Below are positions 1 through 6,900 of a stretch of 10,748 bases of DNA, piece by piece. The position numbers were made by a program, and so were the translations under genes. Positions within the stretch are counted from its first letter, which is position 1. Every line of letters starts with the position of its first letter. The notes beneath the pieces are model-generated. The model saw nothing but the letters and a program-made list of their open reading frames with translations. It did no database searches and was not told where the DNA came from. Source of the stretch: Candidatus Omnitrophota bacterium (lineage in GTDB: Bacteria; Omnitrophota; Gorgyraeia; 1-14-0-20-64-10; JACQQZ01); NCBI GenBank assembly GCA_016206635.1, contig JACQRF010000184.1, forward strand, positions 1-10,748. The letters run 5' to 3'.

Positions 1-10
1 GAATAATAAA

Positions 11-83
11 TGCGCCGGGCGCGAATCGAACGCGCGACCCACGGCTTAAAAGGCCGCTGCTCTACCGACTGAGCTACCGGCGC
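11..83 (-). tRNA. tRNA-Lys (anticodon UUU)
   Basis: The minus strand folds as a complete 73-nt cloverleaf. The 7-bp acceptor stem is GCGCCGG/CCGGCGC, the D arm is GCTC/GAGC, and the anticodon stem GCGGC/GCCGT carries the loop CTTTTAA, which gives anticodon UUU (lysine, AAA/AAG codons). The variable region GGGTC is followed by the T arm GCGCG/CGCGC with loop TTCGATT, and the discriminator base is A at position 11. The last anticodon-stem pair is G-T. No CCA is encoded (TTT follows the discriminator), so CCA would be added after transcription. The first tRNA base directly abuts a perfect 14-bp inverted repeat (84-97), so the 5' leader is that repeat and RNase P would cut exactly at its edge. 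The gene may be read from frr or from a weak promoter at 151-180. Confidence 0.97.
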
Positions 84-175
84 AAATGAGTCCGACATGA
101 CCACCGTTGATTGCCCGACCATGTTGATACACGAGCGAAAGCTCACCTGTACGATAGCTCGTGTCGGACTCATTT
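84..175. repeat. 92-bp element with perfect 14-bp terminal inverted repeats (possible MITE)
   Basis: The sequence at 84-97 (aaatgagtccgaca) recurs as an exact reverse complement at 162-175. An inner inverted pair, 129-136 with 157-164 (acacgagc/gctcgtgt), overlaps the outer one, and 133-144 forms a small hairpin with a GAAA loop on the plus strand. No ORF is supported inside. Terminal repeats around a short noncoding core resemble a miniature transposable element, but I see no clear target-site duplication. It could instead be a structured leader of the tRNA or a terminator-like structure. The left repeat ends exactly at the tRNA-Lys 5' base. Confidence 0.5.
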
Positions 176-180
176 ATCAA
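151..180 (-). promoter_or_regulatory. weak candidate promoter for tRNA-Lys
   Basis: On the minus strand, TTGATA (175-180; 5 of 6 matches to the -35 consensus) is followed after 18 bp by TATCGT (151-156; 4 of 6 matches to the -10 consensus). Transcription would start near 144 and give a leader of about 60 nt before the tRNA. It overlaps the right inverted repeat. The match is modest, and read-through from the frr operon is an equally good explanation for tRNA expression. Confidence 0.22.
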
Positions 181-215
181 GGGAAACCCAAGGGCAAACC
201 GGGTTTCCCTTGATA
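175..215 (-). terminator. strong hairpin downstream of frr (terminator-like, no U tract)
   Basis: Positions 175-189 and 201-215 are perfect 15-bp reverse complements (tatcaagggaaaccc / gggtttcccttgata) separated by an 11-nt loop. The hairpin begins 23 nt after the frr stop codon, the right place for an operon terminator. Neither strand has a T-run after the stem (AAATGAG follows on the minus strand), so it is not a canonical Rho-independent terminator. It could act as an mRNA 3'-end stabiliser, a tRNA-precursor processing site, or part of the adjoining inverted-repeat element, with which it shares base 175. Confidence 0.45.
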
Positions 216-238
216 GATCCCTTCCGAGGAGTCTGGAA

Positions 239-799
239 TTAGACGGCGCGGATTTCGGATTCTTTGGTTTTCAGGAGGGTGTCCACCTGGCCGATCGCCT
301 GGTGGGTGAGTTTTTCGAGCTGCTCGAACGCGTGAAACTTGTCGTCCTCGGCGATCGCCTTGTCCTTGAAGAGTTTCTCGATTCCCTCCCGGGCGGCATG
401 GCGGATGTTGCGGACGGCGACCCGCGAGGCCTCCGCCAACTTGTGCGCCACCTTCACGAACTCCTCGCGGCGCTCGGCCGACAGCGGCGGGATCGGCACG
501 CGCAGCACCCGCTTATCAGCCACCGGCAGGACCCCCAGCTCGGCCGCCACGATCGCCTTCTCGATCGCGGAGAGGAGATTCACGTCCCACGGCTGGACCA
601 CCAGCAGCTTGGGATCCGGATTGGCAATGGAGGCCAACTGTTTGAGCGGCATCTGCGTGCCGTACGACTCCACCTTGACCCCTTCCAGCAGCGCCGGGGT
701 GGCCCGGCCGCTGCGAATGGCGGCGAACTCGCGCAGCAGCGTCTCGAGGGCCTTCTTCATCTTGTCGTCGGCGTCTCTCAGCAGGGGGGTCGTCGCCAT
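239..799 (-). CDS. frr: ribosome recycling factor
   Basis: Ribosome recycling factor (RRF) acts with EF-G in the cytoplasm to split the post-termination ribosome so the subunits can start a new round of translation. The 186-residue product matches the usual length of about 185. It shows the family landmarks: the IRSGRATP segment at residues 28-35 in the first helix, the domain II beta region with NPDPKLLVVQPWD at 60-72, the basic segment VRNIRHAAR at 129-137 (equivalent to the conserved ribosome-contacting arginines), and a C-terminal helix rich in Lys/Glu. The ATG at 799 is chosen because the family starts here and the frame further upstream runs into pyrH. A GAGG lies upstream as a weak ribosome site. 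pyrH ends only 7 nt before, so translation is probably coupled. The stop is TAA, and a long hairpin follows it. Confidence 0.97.
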   Translation of the reverse strand: MATTPLLRDADDKMKKALETLLREFAAIRSGRATPALLEGVKVESYGTQMPLKQLASIANPDPKLLVVQPWDVNLLSAIEKAIVAAELGVLPVADKRVLRVPIPPLSAERREEFVKVAHKLAEASRVAVRNIRHAAREGIEKLFKDKAIAEDDKFHAFEQLEKLTHQAIGQVDTLLKTKESEIRAV

Positions 800-806
800 G
801 AGGGCC

Positions 807-1538
807 TCAGTTGACCGTCGTCCCGATCGCCTCGCCCAGCACGACGCGGCGGATATTGCCAGGCCGGGACAGGTCGAACACGACGATCGGGAGCCGGTTG
901 TCACGGCACAGTTGGACGGCGGTGGCGTCCATCACCTTGAGGTCTTTCCGCAGGAAGTCGGTGTATTTCAGCCGCGCGAACTTCTTCGCCCGCCGGTCCT
1001 CGTTCGGATCGGCCGAGTAGACGCCGTCCACCTTGGTCGCCTTGAGGATCACGTCCGCGCCGATCTCCACCGCCCGCAGCGCCGCGGCCGTGTCCGTCGA
1101 GAAATAGGGGTTGCCGGTGCCGGCGGCGAAGATGACGACCCGCCCTTTCTCGAGGTGGCGGATCGCGCGCCGGCGGATATACGGCTCGGCCAGCGACGCC
1201 ATCTGGATCGCGCTCTGCACGCGGGTGAACACGCCGTGCTTCTCCAGCGCATCCTGGAGCGCCAGGGCGTTGATGACGGTCGCCAGCATCCCCATGTAAT
1301 CGGCGGTCGTCCGGTCGATCCCCCGGGAGTTGGCCGTCGAGCCGGTGCCGCGGAAGATATTCCCGCCCCCGATCACGACGCCGACCTGGACGCCGAGGGC
1401 GCGGAGCTCCTTGATGTGGAGGGCGATCTGGGAGGCGGCCGACGGGTCAATGCCGCCACCCCCCGGCGAGGCGAGGGATTCGCCGCCGAGCTTCAGCAGG
1501 ATCCGGGCATAGACCGGCTTCGCGCGACCGTGGCTCAC
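807..1538 (-). CDS. pyrH: uridylate (UMP) kinase
   Basis: UMP kinase phosphorylates UMP to UDP with ATP in pyrimidine nucleotide synthesis. The bacterial enzyme is a cytoplasmic hexamer of the amino-acid-kinase fold. The 243-residue product has the expected order of motifs: RILLKLGGESL at residues 12-22 (phosphate-binding Lys and Gly), GGGNIFRG at 57-64, the DYMGMLATVINALALQ segment at 80-95, GTGNPYFSTDTAA at 140-152, and KATKVDGVYSADPN at 166-179 (nucleotide binding). The GTG start is chosen because its GTGA overlaps the tsf stop codon and leaves a normal short N-terminus before the first beta strand. The loop after GGESL contains a Gly-rich PGGGGID stretch in the usual variable position. 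It lies between tsf and frr, the standard bacterial order. The overlap and short spacing indicate one polycistronic mRNA with translational coupling. Confidence 0.97.
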   Translation of the reverse strand: MSHGRAKPVYARILLKLGGESLASPGGGGIDPSAASQIALHIKELRALGVQVGVVIGGGNIFRGTGSTANSRGIDRTTADYMGMLATVINALALQDALEKHGVFTRVQSAIQMASLAEPYIRRRAIRHLEKGRVVIFAAGTGNPYFSTDTAAALRAVEIGADVILKATKVDGVYSADPNEDRRAKKFARLKYTDFLRKDLKVMDATAVQLCRDNRLPIVVFDLSRPGNIRRVVLGEAIGTTVN

Positions 1539-2149
1539 GACGTGGGACTAGCTGAGGCCCCCAGTTGATACCGGATGAAGCGGCGGACGACGATGTTCTC
1601 GCCGGTGACGGCGATCAGCTCCGTCAACAGATCTTGGATCGTCTTGGACTCGTCCTTGACGAACGGCTGGTTGAGCAGGCACAGCCGGGCGTAGAACTGC
1701 TCCATGTGGGCCTTCTGGGCGCTGACGAACGCGTCCCCCTCGGCCCCCTCCAGCGATTCCTGGAGCTGCCCCAGCTCATCGGCGACGAGCTCCGACGGCA
1801 CGTCGTCCGGGCTGACATACGCCGGGTTCATCGCCGCGATGTGCAGCCCCAGTTGATGGACGAACTCTTGAAATCGCTCGTTCCGGGCGACAAAGTCCGT
1901 CTCGGAGTTGACCTCGACCAAGACGCCGATCCGCCCGCCGTGGACGTACGCGGCGATCGCCCCGGCCTTCGTGGCCCGGTCCGCCTTCTTGGCGGCGATG
2001 GCCGCCCCCTGGGCCTTGAGCCACCGCAGCGCCCCGTCAAACTCGCCCTGCGATGTCTCGAGGGCCCGGCGGCAATCCATCACCCCCGCCCCGGTCTGTT
2101 CCCGCAAGCGCTTGATCAGCGCCGGATCGATCGTCGCCACGGGGCTCAT
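1535..2149 (-). CDS. tsf: elongation factor Ts, short form
   Basis: EF-Ts is the nucleotide-exchange factor that releases GDP from EF-Tu. The product has 204 residues, close to the short Thermus-type form of about 200 and well below the 283 of E. coli. The N-terminal UBA-like domain is clear (LIKRLREQTGAGVMDCRRAL at 11-30, KKADRATKAG at 54-63). The EF-Tu-contacting TDFV motif is at 84-87 within EVNSETDFVARN, and the C-terminal GENIVVRRFIRYQLG at 183-197 is family-typical. Comparison with the long form indicates that most of the second core subdomain and the coiled-coil insertion are absent, as in known short members. The ATG at 2149 overlaps the rpsB stop codon (ATGA), and the stop codon overlaps the pyrH GTG. 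Both overlaps support translational coupling. Confidence 0.96.
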   Translation of the reverse strand: MSPVATIDPALIKRLREQTGAGVMDCRRALETSQGEFDGALRWLKAQGAAIAAKKADRATKAGAIAAYVHGGRIGVLVEVNSETDFVARNERFQEFVHQLGLHIAAMNPAYVSPDDVPSELVADELGQLQESLEGAEGDAFVSAQKAHMEQFYARLCLLNQPFVKDESKTIQDLLTELIAVTGENIVVRRFIRYQLGASASPTS

Positions 2150-3042
2150 ACCTTCCCCGGGGGGATGTCTTTCGTCGAGGGCCGCGCCTTCAAGATCCGC
2201 TTCTTCTTCGGGCCGATCGGCTCCACCTTCGCCGCCTCGAGGGTGGCGCCCGGCTCGACCACCTCGTCCTCGCCCAGCACCGCCTCCGTGGACACCTCCG
2301 GCAGCAGCGCCGCCTCCGCGGCGGCCGCCGCGGCCGCGGCCGCCGCCTGCCCCTCGGCGAACGCCTGGCGCCCCGCCGCGATCGCGTCGGCCAGCGCCCC
2401 CGTCACCAGTTTGATGGACCGCAGCGCGTCATCGTTGCCGGGGATCACATAGGCGATCAGATCCGGATCGCAGTTGGTGTCCACCAGCCCCACCACCGGG
2501 ATCCCGAGCCGGTTCGCCTCGTGGACCGCCGTCTCCTCCCGTTTGGAGTCGATGACGAAGACCGCCTTCGGCAGCCGCTCCATCTCGAGGATGCCGCTCA
2601 GCGTCTGCTCCAGCTTGGCCAGCTCCTTTTCCAACTGGGCCGCCTCTTTCTTGGGCCGCTGGAGGAGGGCGCCGGAATCGCGCAGCGACCGCAGCCCCTG
2701 GAGCCGGGCGACCGACTTGCGGATCGTCGAGAAATTCGTCAGCATCCCGCCGAGCCACCGCTGGTTGACATAGAACATCCCGCAGCGGCCCGCCTCCTCC
2801 GCGATGATGGTCTGCGCTTGGCGCTTGGTCCCCACGAACAGAATGTGCCCGCCTTGGGCGGCGATCCCACGCACGAACTCGCACGCCTGGCCCAGGCCGA
2901 CGGCGGTTTTCTCCAAGTCAATGATGTAGATGCCATTCCGCTCCCCGAAGATAAAGCGGCGCATCTTGGGGTTCCAGCGATGGGTCTGGTGCCCAAAGTG
3001 GACGCCCGCTTCCAAAAACCCTTTGACCAGTGTGGTAGGCAT
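2146..3042 (-). CDS. rpsB: 30S ribosomal protein S2 with Ala-rich C-terminal extension
   Basis: S2 binds the 30S subunit at the head-body junction and is needed for S1 binding. The core matches the family: LEAGVHFGHQTHRWNPKM at residues 10-27, FIFGERNGIYIIDLEKT at 30-46, GTKRQAQ at 71-77, the signature NQRWLGGMLTNFSTI at 93-107, and VVGLVDTNCDP at 183-193. I choose the ATG at 3042 because homologues begin a few residues before LEAGVHFGH. An ATG at 3051 and a GTG at 3078 are in frame but lie in the promoter region. The product has 298 residues, against about 241 in E. coli. The extra length is a tail with ten consecutive Ala at 233-242, an acidic stretch, and a basic PKKKRILKARP segment at 278-288. 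No Shine-Dalgarno sequence is visible before 3042. It heads the rpsB-tsf-pyrH-frr operon. Confidence 0.96.
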   Translation of the reverse strand: MPTTLVKGFLEAGVHFGHQTHRWNPKMRRFIFGERNGIYIIDLEKTAVGLGQACEFVRGIAAQGGHILFVGTKRQAQTIIAEEAGRCGMFYVNQRWLGGMLTNFSTIRKSVARLQGLRSLRDSGALLQRPKKEAAQLEKELAKLEQTLSGILEMERLPKAVFVIDSKREETAVHEANRLGIPVVGLVDTNCDPDLIAYVIPGNDDALRSIKLVTGALADAIAAGRQAFAEGQAAAAAAAAAAEAALLPEVSTEAVLGEDEVVEPGATLEAAKVEPIGPKKKRILKARPSTKDIPPGKV

Positions 3043-3053
3043 AGTAACCATGT

Positions 3054-3082
3054 ATTGTATCAGGCGATCCGGCCTCACGCAA
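3054..3082 (-). promoter_or_regulatory. promoter of the rpsB-tsf-pyrH-frr operon
   Basis: The minus strand has TTGCGT (3077-3082) as a -35 element, a 17-bp spacer, and TACAAT (3054-3059) as a -10 element that differs from TATAAT at one base. The usual distance of 6-8 bp puts the start of transcription around 3048-3045, only a few nucleotides before the ATG at 3042. The promoter lies just beyond the stop codon of the HEPN gene (3103-3105), which separates the housekeeping operon from the upstream accessory genes. A leaderless or near-leaderless mRNA fits the absence of a ribosome-binding site. Confidence 0.65.
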
Positions 3083-3102
3083 GCGACGCAGAGGGGGGCG
3101 TG

Positions 3103-3501
3103 TTACAGCTTGGCGCGGACGAGATCGAGGATGTCGGTCGCCAACCGGACCGCCCCGGCCGCCTGCTCCGCCGAGTAGCTCTCGAACGGGACGGCGGGAT
3201 CGGCAATGGCATCCGGATAGCGCGTGGCAATGTAGAACTGGTCCATGAGCTGGCCCGACTCGGCCAACGCGCTGAAGGCCGGATCGTACTCGCCGCACCG
3301 CTTGGCGAGCACCGCCACGGAGTGCTCCGGTTGGTGCCGGCGCCCGTTCAAGAACAGGAACGCTTTGAGGACCTTTTGGCTGGCTTGCTCAGCGAAGTAG
3401 CACGCGTCGGCCGGTGATTCATCCTTCAAGCGGACCGCCATCTGCAGATCGTGCTCGGCCTGGCGGAACCAGCGGGCCGCCGTTTCACGCGGCCGTTTCA
3501 T
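3103..3501 (-). CDS. HEPN domain protein (partner of MNT nucleotidyltransferase)
   Basis: This is a small all-helical protein of 132 residues with the sequence character of the minimal HEPN family, in which partners of MNT nucleotidyltransferases act as RNase toxins or as substrate-binding helices. The visible marks are ARWFRQAEHDLQMA at residues 9-22, YFAEQASQKVLKAFLFLNG at 35-53, RHQPEH at 55-60 (an Rx4H arrangement like the HEPN catalytic motif), LMDQFYIATRYPD at 85-97, and a C-terminal helix SAEQAAGAVRLATDILDLV. The tyrosine that follows the His in HepT-type toxins (Rx4HxY) is absent (HSV instead), so RNase activity is uncertain. I chose the ATG at 3501 because CAGGG lies 6-10 nt before it. 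The earlier in-frame start at 3549 lies deep inside the upstream gene. It overlaps that gene by 17 nt, so the two are co-translated. Confidence 0.85.
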   Translation of the reverse strand: MKRPRETAARWFRQAEHDLQMAVRLKDESPADACYFAEQASQKVLKAFLFLNGRRHQPEHSVAVLAKRCGEYDPAFSALAESGQLMDQFYIATRYPDAIADPAVPFESYSAEQAAGAVRLATDILDLVRAKL

Positions 3502-3805
3502 AGAGGACCCTGCCTTCCGCCAGGACCCGTTCGATAAACGGGTTTTCATCCTCGATCATCCGCTGAAATTCTTCCGGCGTGTAGACCAGCAGATCCACCG
3601 GCGCCAGCGCCGGCCGCACGTGACGCACCGCGTCCACGCCGCGCTGGACAAAGGAGGCGATCGTCCGCTTGATGATCACGACATCGAGGTCGCTGTCCGC
3701 ATCGGCATCGCCGCGGGCGGCGGAGCCGAAAAGGATCACCCGCTCCGGCTGATACGCGCGGAGGTCCTCCACGAGCCACTGGATTTTTTGCGCCACGGTG
3801 GGCAT
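3485..3805 (-). CDS. MNT-type minimal nucleotidyltransferase
   Basis: This is a 106-residue protein of the minimal nucleotidyltransferase (MNT, Pol-beta superfamily) family. ILFGSAARGDADADSDLDVV carries the GSx10DxD motif (Gly27-Ser28, Asp39 and Asp41), and the third acidic residue is Asp71 in the PVDLLVY strand. These residues bind metal and NTP in the family. In MntA/HepT-type systems the MNT enzyme adds AMP to the HEPN toxin and silences it. The adjacent overlapping HEPN gene makes that role plausible, but it is inferred from context. I prefer the ATG at 3805, which has AGGA 8 nt upstream. The ATG at 3814 (three residues longer) has AGG directly abutting it. The gene sits about 100 nt after the giant gene's stop codon on the same strand. 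Confidence 0.88.
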   Translation of the reverse strand: MPTVAQKIQWLVEDLRAYQPERVILFGSAARGDADADSDLDVVIIKRTIASFVQRGVDAVRHVRPALAPVDLLVYTPEEFQRMIEDENPFIERVLAEGRVLYETAA

Positions 3806-3812
3806 GGGCGTC

Positions 3813-3842
3813 ATCCTAGCACGAGGCCGACAGGGAAATCAA
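3813..3842 (-). promoter_or_regulatory. possible promoter of the MNT-HEPN pair
   Basis: On the minus strand, TTGATT (3837-3842) and TAGGAT (3813-3818) are separated by 18 bp, each matching the sigma70 consensus at 4 of 6 positions. The predicted start site falls near the ATG at 3805, so a transcript from it would have almost no leader. The rest of the 95-nt gap between the giant gene and the MNT gene holds no other recognisable element and no convincing terminator, so read-through from the giant gene is also possible. Confidence 0.28.
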
Positions 3843-3909
3843 CCACCGGCCATGATCCCCGTGTTACGCGGACGCCGCCGTGAACTGCAGCTCGCAAAGG
3901 CGGGACGGA

Positions 3910-6900
3910 TTACGCGAGGGTCTCGAGGATCGCATCGAGTTGTTGAAGCTCTTCGAGACCGACCGGCGCGGCGGACACGCCGCGCAACTCAGCGTCCACT
4001 CGCTGGAGAAGCGCGAAGAAATCGGCGGCCTGCGCCTCAACGGGCTCGACGGCCATGTGCAACACCAAGGCCTCACCGGAGAATGCCGAAAGCCCTTCAT
4101 CAGACCCAACCGCATAGCCGCGAATCGCCAGGGGATGTGCATCGTTGAGGAAGCTGAGCCGGATCAGGACGTCGTGCCGCTCGCGCTGGTTCTCCGCCAC
4201 CTCCACAACCCGGTTGGAACGATCCCGGTTGGTGAGACGAATCAACGCCCGCAGCTTGGCGGCTTCTCGGGCCGAAAGCTGCCTCACGATCGAGGGCCCC
4301 ACGGCAATCACCACGGGCGCCGCACCGGCCGGGGTTCTCCAAGCTGCTACGAACCGCGTGATCTCCCCCTCCTCCAACCCTGTCTGCGGCTCCTGCGCCT
4401 TCAGCAATTGGACGATGCGCCGTTTACTGCCGATCCCGGTGTCGTTCGAACCGGCGGCGGCCGTCATCGCTTGGTCAATCTCAATGTGCTGTTTGACCTG
4501 GGCCTGCAAGACGACCTTTTGTCGCTCCGCAAGCTCCACCGCGTGTGTCCACCCAACCTGTTCCAGCGTATGCCCCGTCTCATGGGCATGGATACCATGG
4601 AACCACTTCGCCCACCGGTAGAGAGCTTCCTCCCCCAACCGGCCCTGCAACAAACGCGAGAACTCGACCAGCCGCTTCCCGAGGTACGCCACGTTCCACC
4701 CAATTCCCGGCTTTCCCTGATAGGCATGCGCCGCCGAGCGATCTCGCTCATGATAAAAGGTATGGCGGCCGGGGTCCCGAGGCGTTCCGAACAGCGCGTC
4801 ATAGGTGAGCGCGGCCACGGCTCGGCTCACCTTGGCAAACGCCCAGAGGGCCCCGAAACCCTGGACCGGCTGGTCTGGAAGCACCTGGTCTCCTATGACG
4901 CCGCGCCAGCGGATCTCGAGCCAGCGCCACAAGCTGGACGGTTGCTGAAGACCCTTCCACATCGTGGAGAGCCAGGCCTTGAGCGGTCGCCGCGCCAAGA
5001 GATAGGTCAGCCAGAGGCCTCCTGCCGCGATGATGACGGGCCACCCCAGATGCCACGCGGCATAGGCGACCGCGCCCAGAGCCGCCGAATAGACGACCGC
5101 ATCCCGGAACGGCCCCGAAACAGTCCCCAGGATGGCTGAGAACTGGCGGGCATTTTCTATAACCACTTGGGGTGCGATGTACCGGCGCAGTTCGCGCGGA
5201 ACTTGCCGGCTCGTGATGCGGCCATCATGCAACGCGCGGAGCGTCCACAAGAGCGAGCGATGACCCTCCTGCCCTTTGACAGGAATACAGGGGATGGAGG
5301 CCAGGAGCATCGCGAAGGCCGTTCGCGATTCGTACGGAGCCCAGTCAATGGATTCTTCGCGGAGGAGCCGCCGGACATCCTGCGCAATGAAGTCCGGCAC
5401 TTGGTCCACCCGTTGGCTCACTTCATAATACAGGTCGTACGGGAAGAGGCGAAGATCGGCGATCCCGCGGATGAGGAGCTGGGTCACCGCGTGCAGCGAT
5501 ACCCGGGTCAGTGGGTTCGAGAGTTGGGCCAGTTGCCGGTCGGCATCCGCGACATCGCTGCGATCCCTCAGCAAGACGGCGCCCCCAGGGAGGTCCACCA
5601 CGATGCCCGCTTTGAGCAGGAGGTCCTTCGAGGCGCGCGGAAGCCACGCCGCGAAGTCGTCATCGAGCGGTTTCACCAACAAGCCGTTCTGGGTCACGAG
5701 ATTCTCCTCAGGCTTGAGGTGGTACACGGTGAGGGTCCCGTCACCAAACTGTCCGTTCACCGGGACCTGCGCCAGCGGTGCGCCGACCTCGTTCAGGCGC
5801 GTGCCGTTCCAACGAACCTGGGCGACCCGGTCGCTCACCGTCCGGCCGTAGGTCCGGCACTGGTTTTTGGCGAAACTCTCCAACAACACGGGGGTGTCGG
5901 TCGCCTGCCCCACCTGGACGGTGGTCCCTTTGAAGTATTCGGGCTGGACCGCGAGGGAAACCTGGACGTCCACGACACGGCCCTCAACGCGGATCGGGAC
6001 GAGCCGGACGTAGACAACGGCTCCACCCCCCCGTGAGGTCTTCAATAGCACCTCGTCGGCATGCCGGAAGACCGTGAAGAAACCGTGCCCGAATCGTCCG
6101 ATGGCGCCCGCCACATCCCGCTTGGTGGACACGTTGGGGATCAACAACGATTGGATCACGCGGGTGAGGTCCATGCCCATGCGATCGCTGAAGCGGATCG
6201 TCAGACGATGGTCAGACACCATCGTGTGCAGCTCAATGGCGCGGTCCGCCGGCACGGCATGGGTGAGATTGATCTCATCAATCGCGTTCTGCAACAACTC
6301 CCGGAGATAGATGAACATCTCCGTGCTCTGAAAATTCGCGCTGTTGGCGATCAGCCGTTCGGCCACTTTCTCTGACAGCGCCGAGGGGGGTTGGGCGGGC
6401 AGCGCCTTCAGGTGATTCACCGTCAGCGGCGCCGGCTCGACCGCCGGGCCAGCCCCCTGGACATAGGACGCCACCAGCGTCTTCAAGTGGAACTGCGTGG
6501 TGGGCGGCGGCATCGTCAGGGGGGGCATCGTGTCCGCGGCGTCAGCCGCGGCGTCAGCCACCAGGGCCGCCTTCAGATACTGGACGTAGGGCGCCGCCGG
6601 TCCCGGCTCCCCTTTGGGGAGCGCCAGGAACCCATTGGTGATGGCCGAGAAGCGAGACGCTTCCTGCGTGAGCAGCCCGCGCCACATCTCGTAGTAGCGG
6701 ACGAACGGTTCACCACTCTGTCCGAAGAGCTGGGGCCATACCTTTGCACAGTGCGCCGTGACTCGCAAGAACGTCGCGAATCGCTGGGGATCCAGCGCGA
6801 GGCAACGATCCAACAGGTCCGCCGGCAAATCCCGCAGGGCGACGTCCCATGGGGCAACCATTCCCCCGGTCAGCATCATGTCGGGCACTGAGTGGACCGG

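Noticed and set aside
84..175. Small self-cleaving ribozyme (hammerhead-like, suggested by GCGAAAGC)
   Set aside because: The CUGAUGA core and a proper three-way junction are absent. The GAAA is explained by a simple GNRA-type hairpin.
800..904. Extending frr upstream to 904
   Set aside because: It would overlap the 3' end of pyrH by about 100 nt. The ATG at 799 gives the usual family length and N-terminus.
339..1568. 409-codon plus-strand open frame across frr and pyrH
   Set aside because: It is antisense to two certain housekeeping genes and has no protein-like motif.
3043..3078. rpsB starts at 3051 (ATG) or 3078 (GTG)
   Set aside because: Both add residues not seen in S2 homologues and fall within or at the -10/-35 region.
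3880..5139. 419-codon plus-strand open frame antisense to the giant gene
   Set aside because: It lies wholly opposite a frame with clear domains, has no recognisable motif, and its Arg/Pro/His/Gly-rich composition is typical of GC-rich antisense frames.
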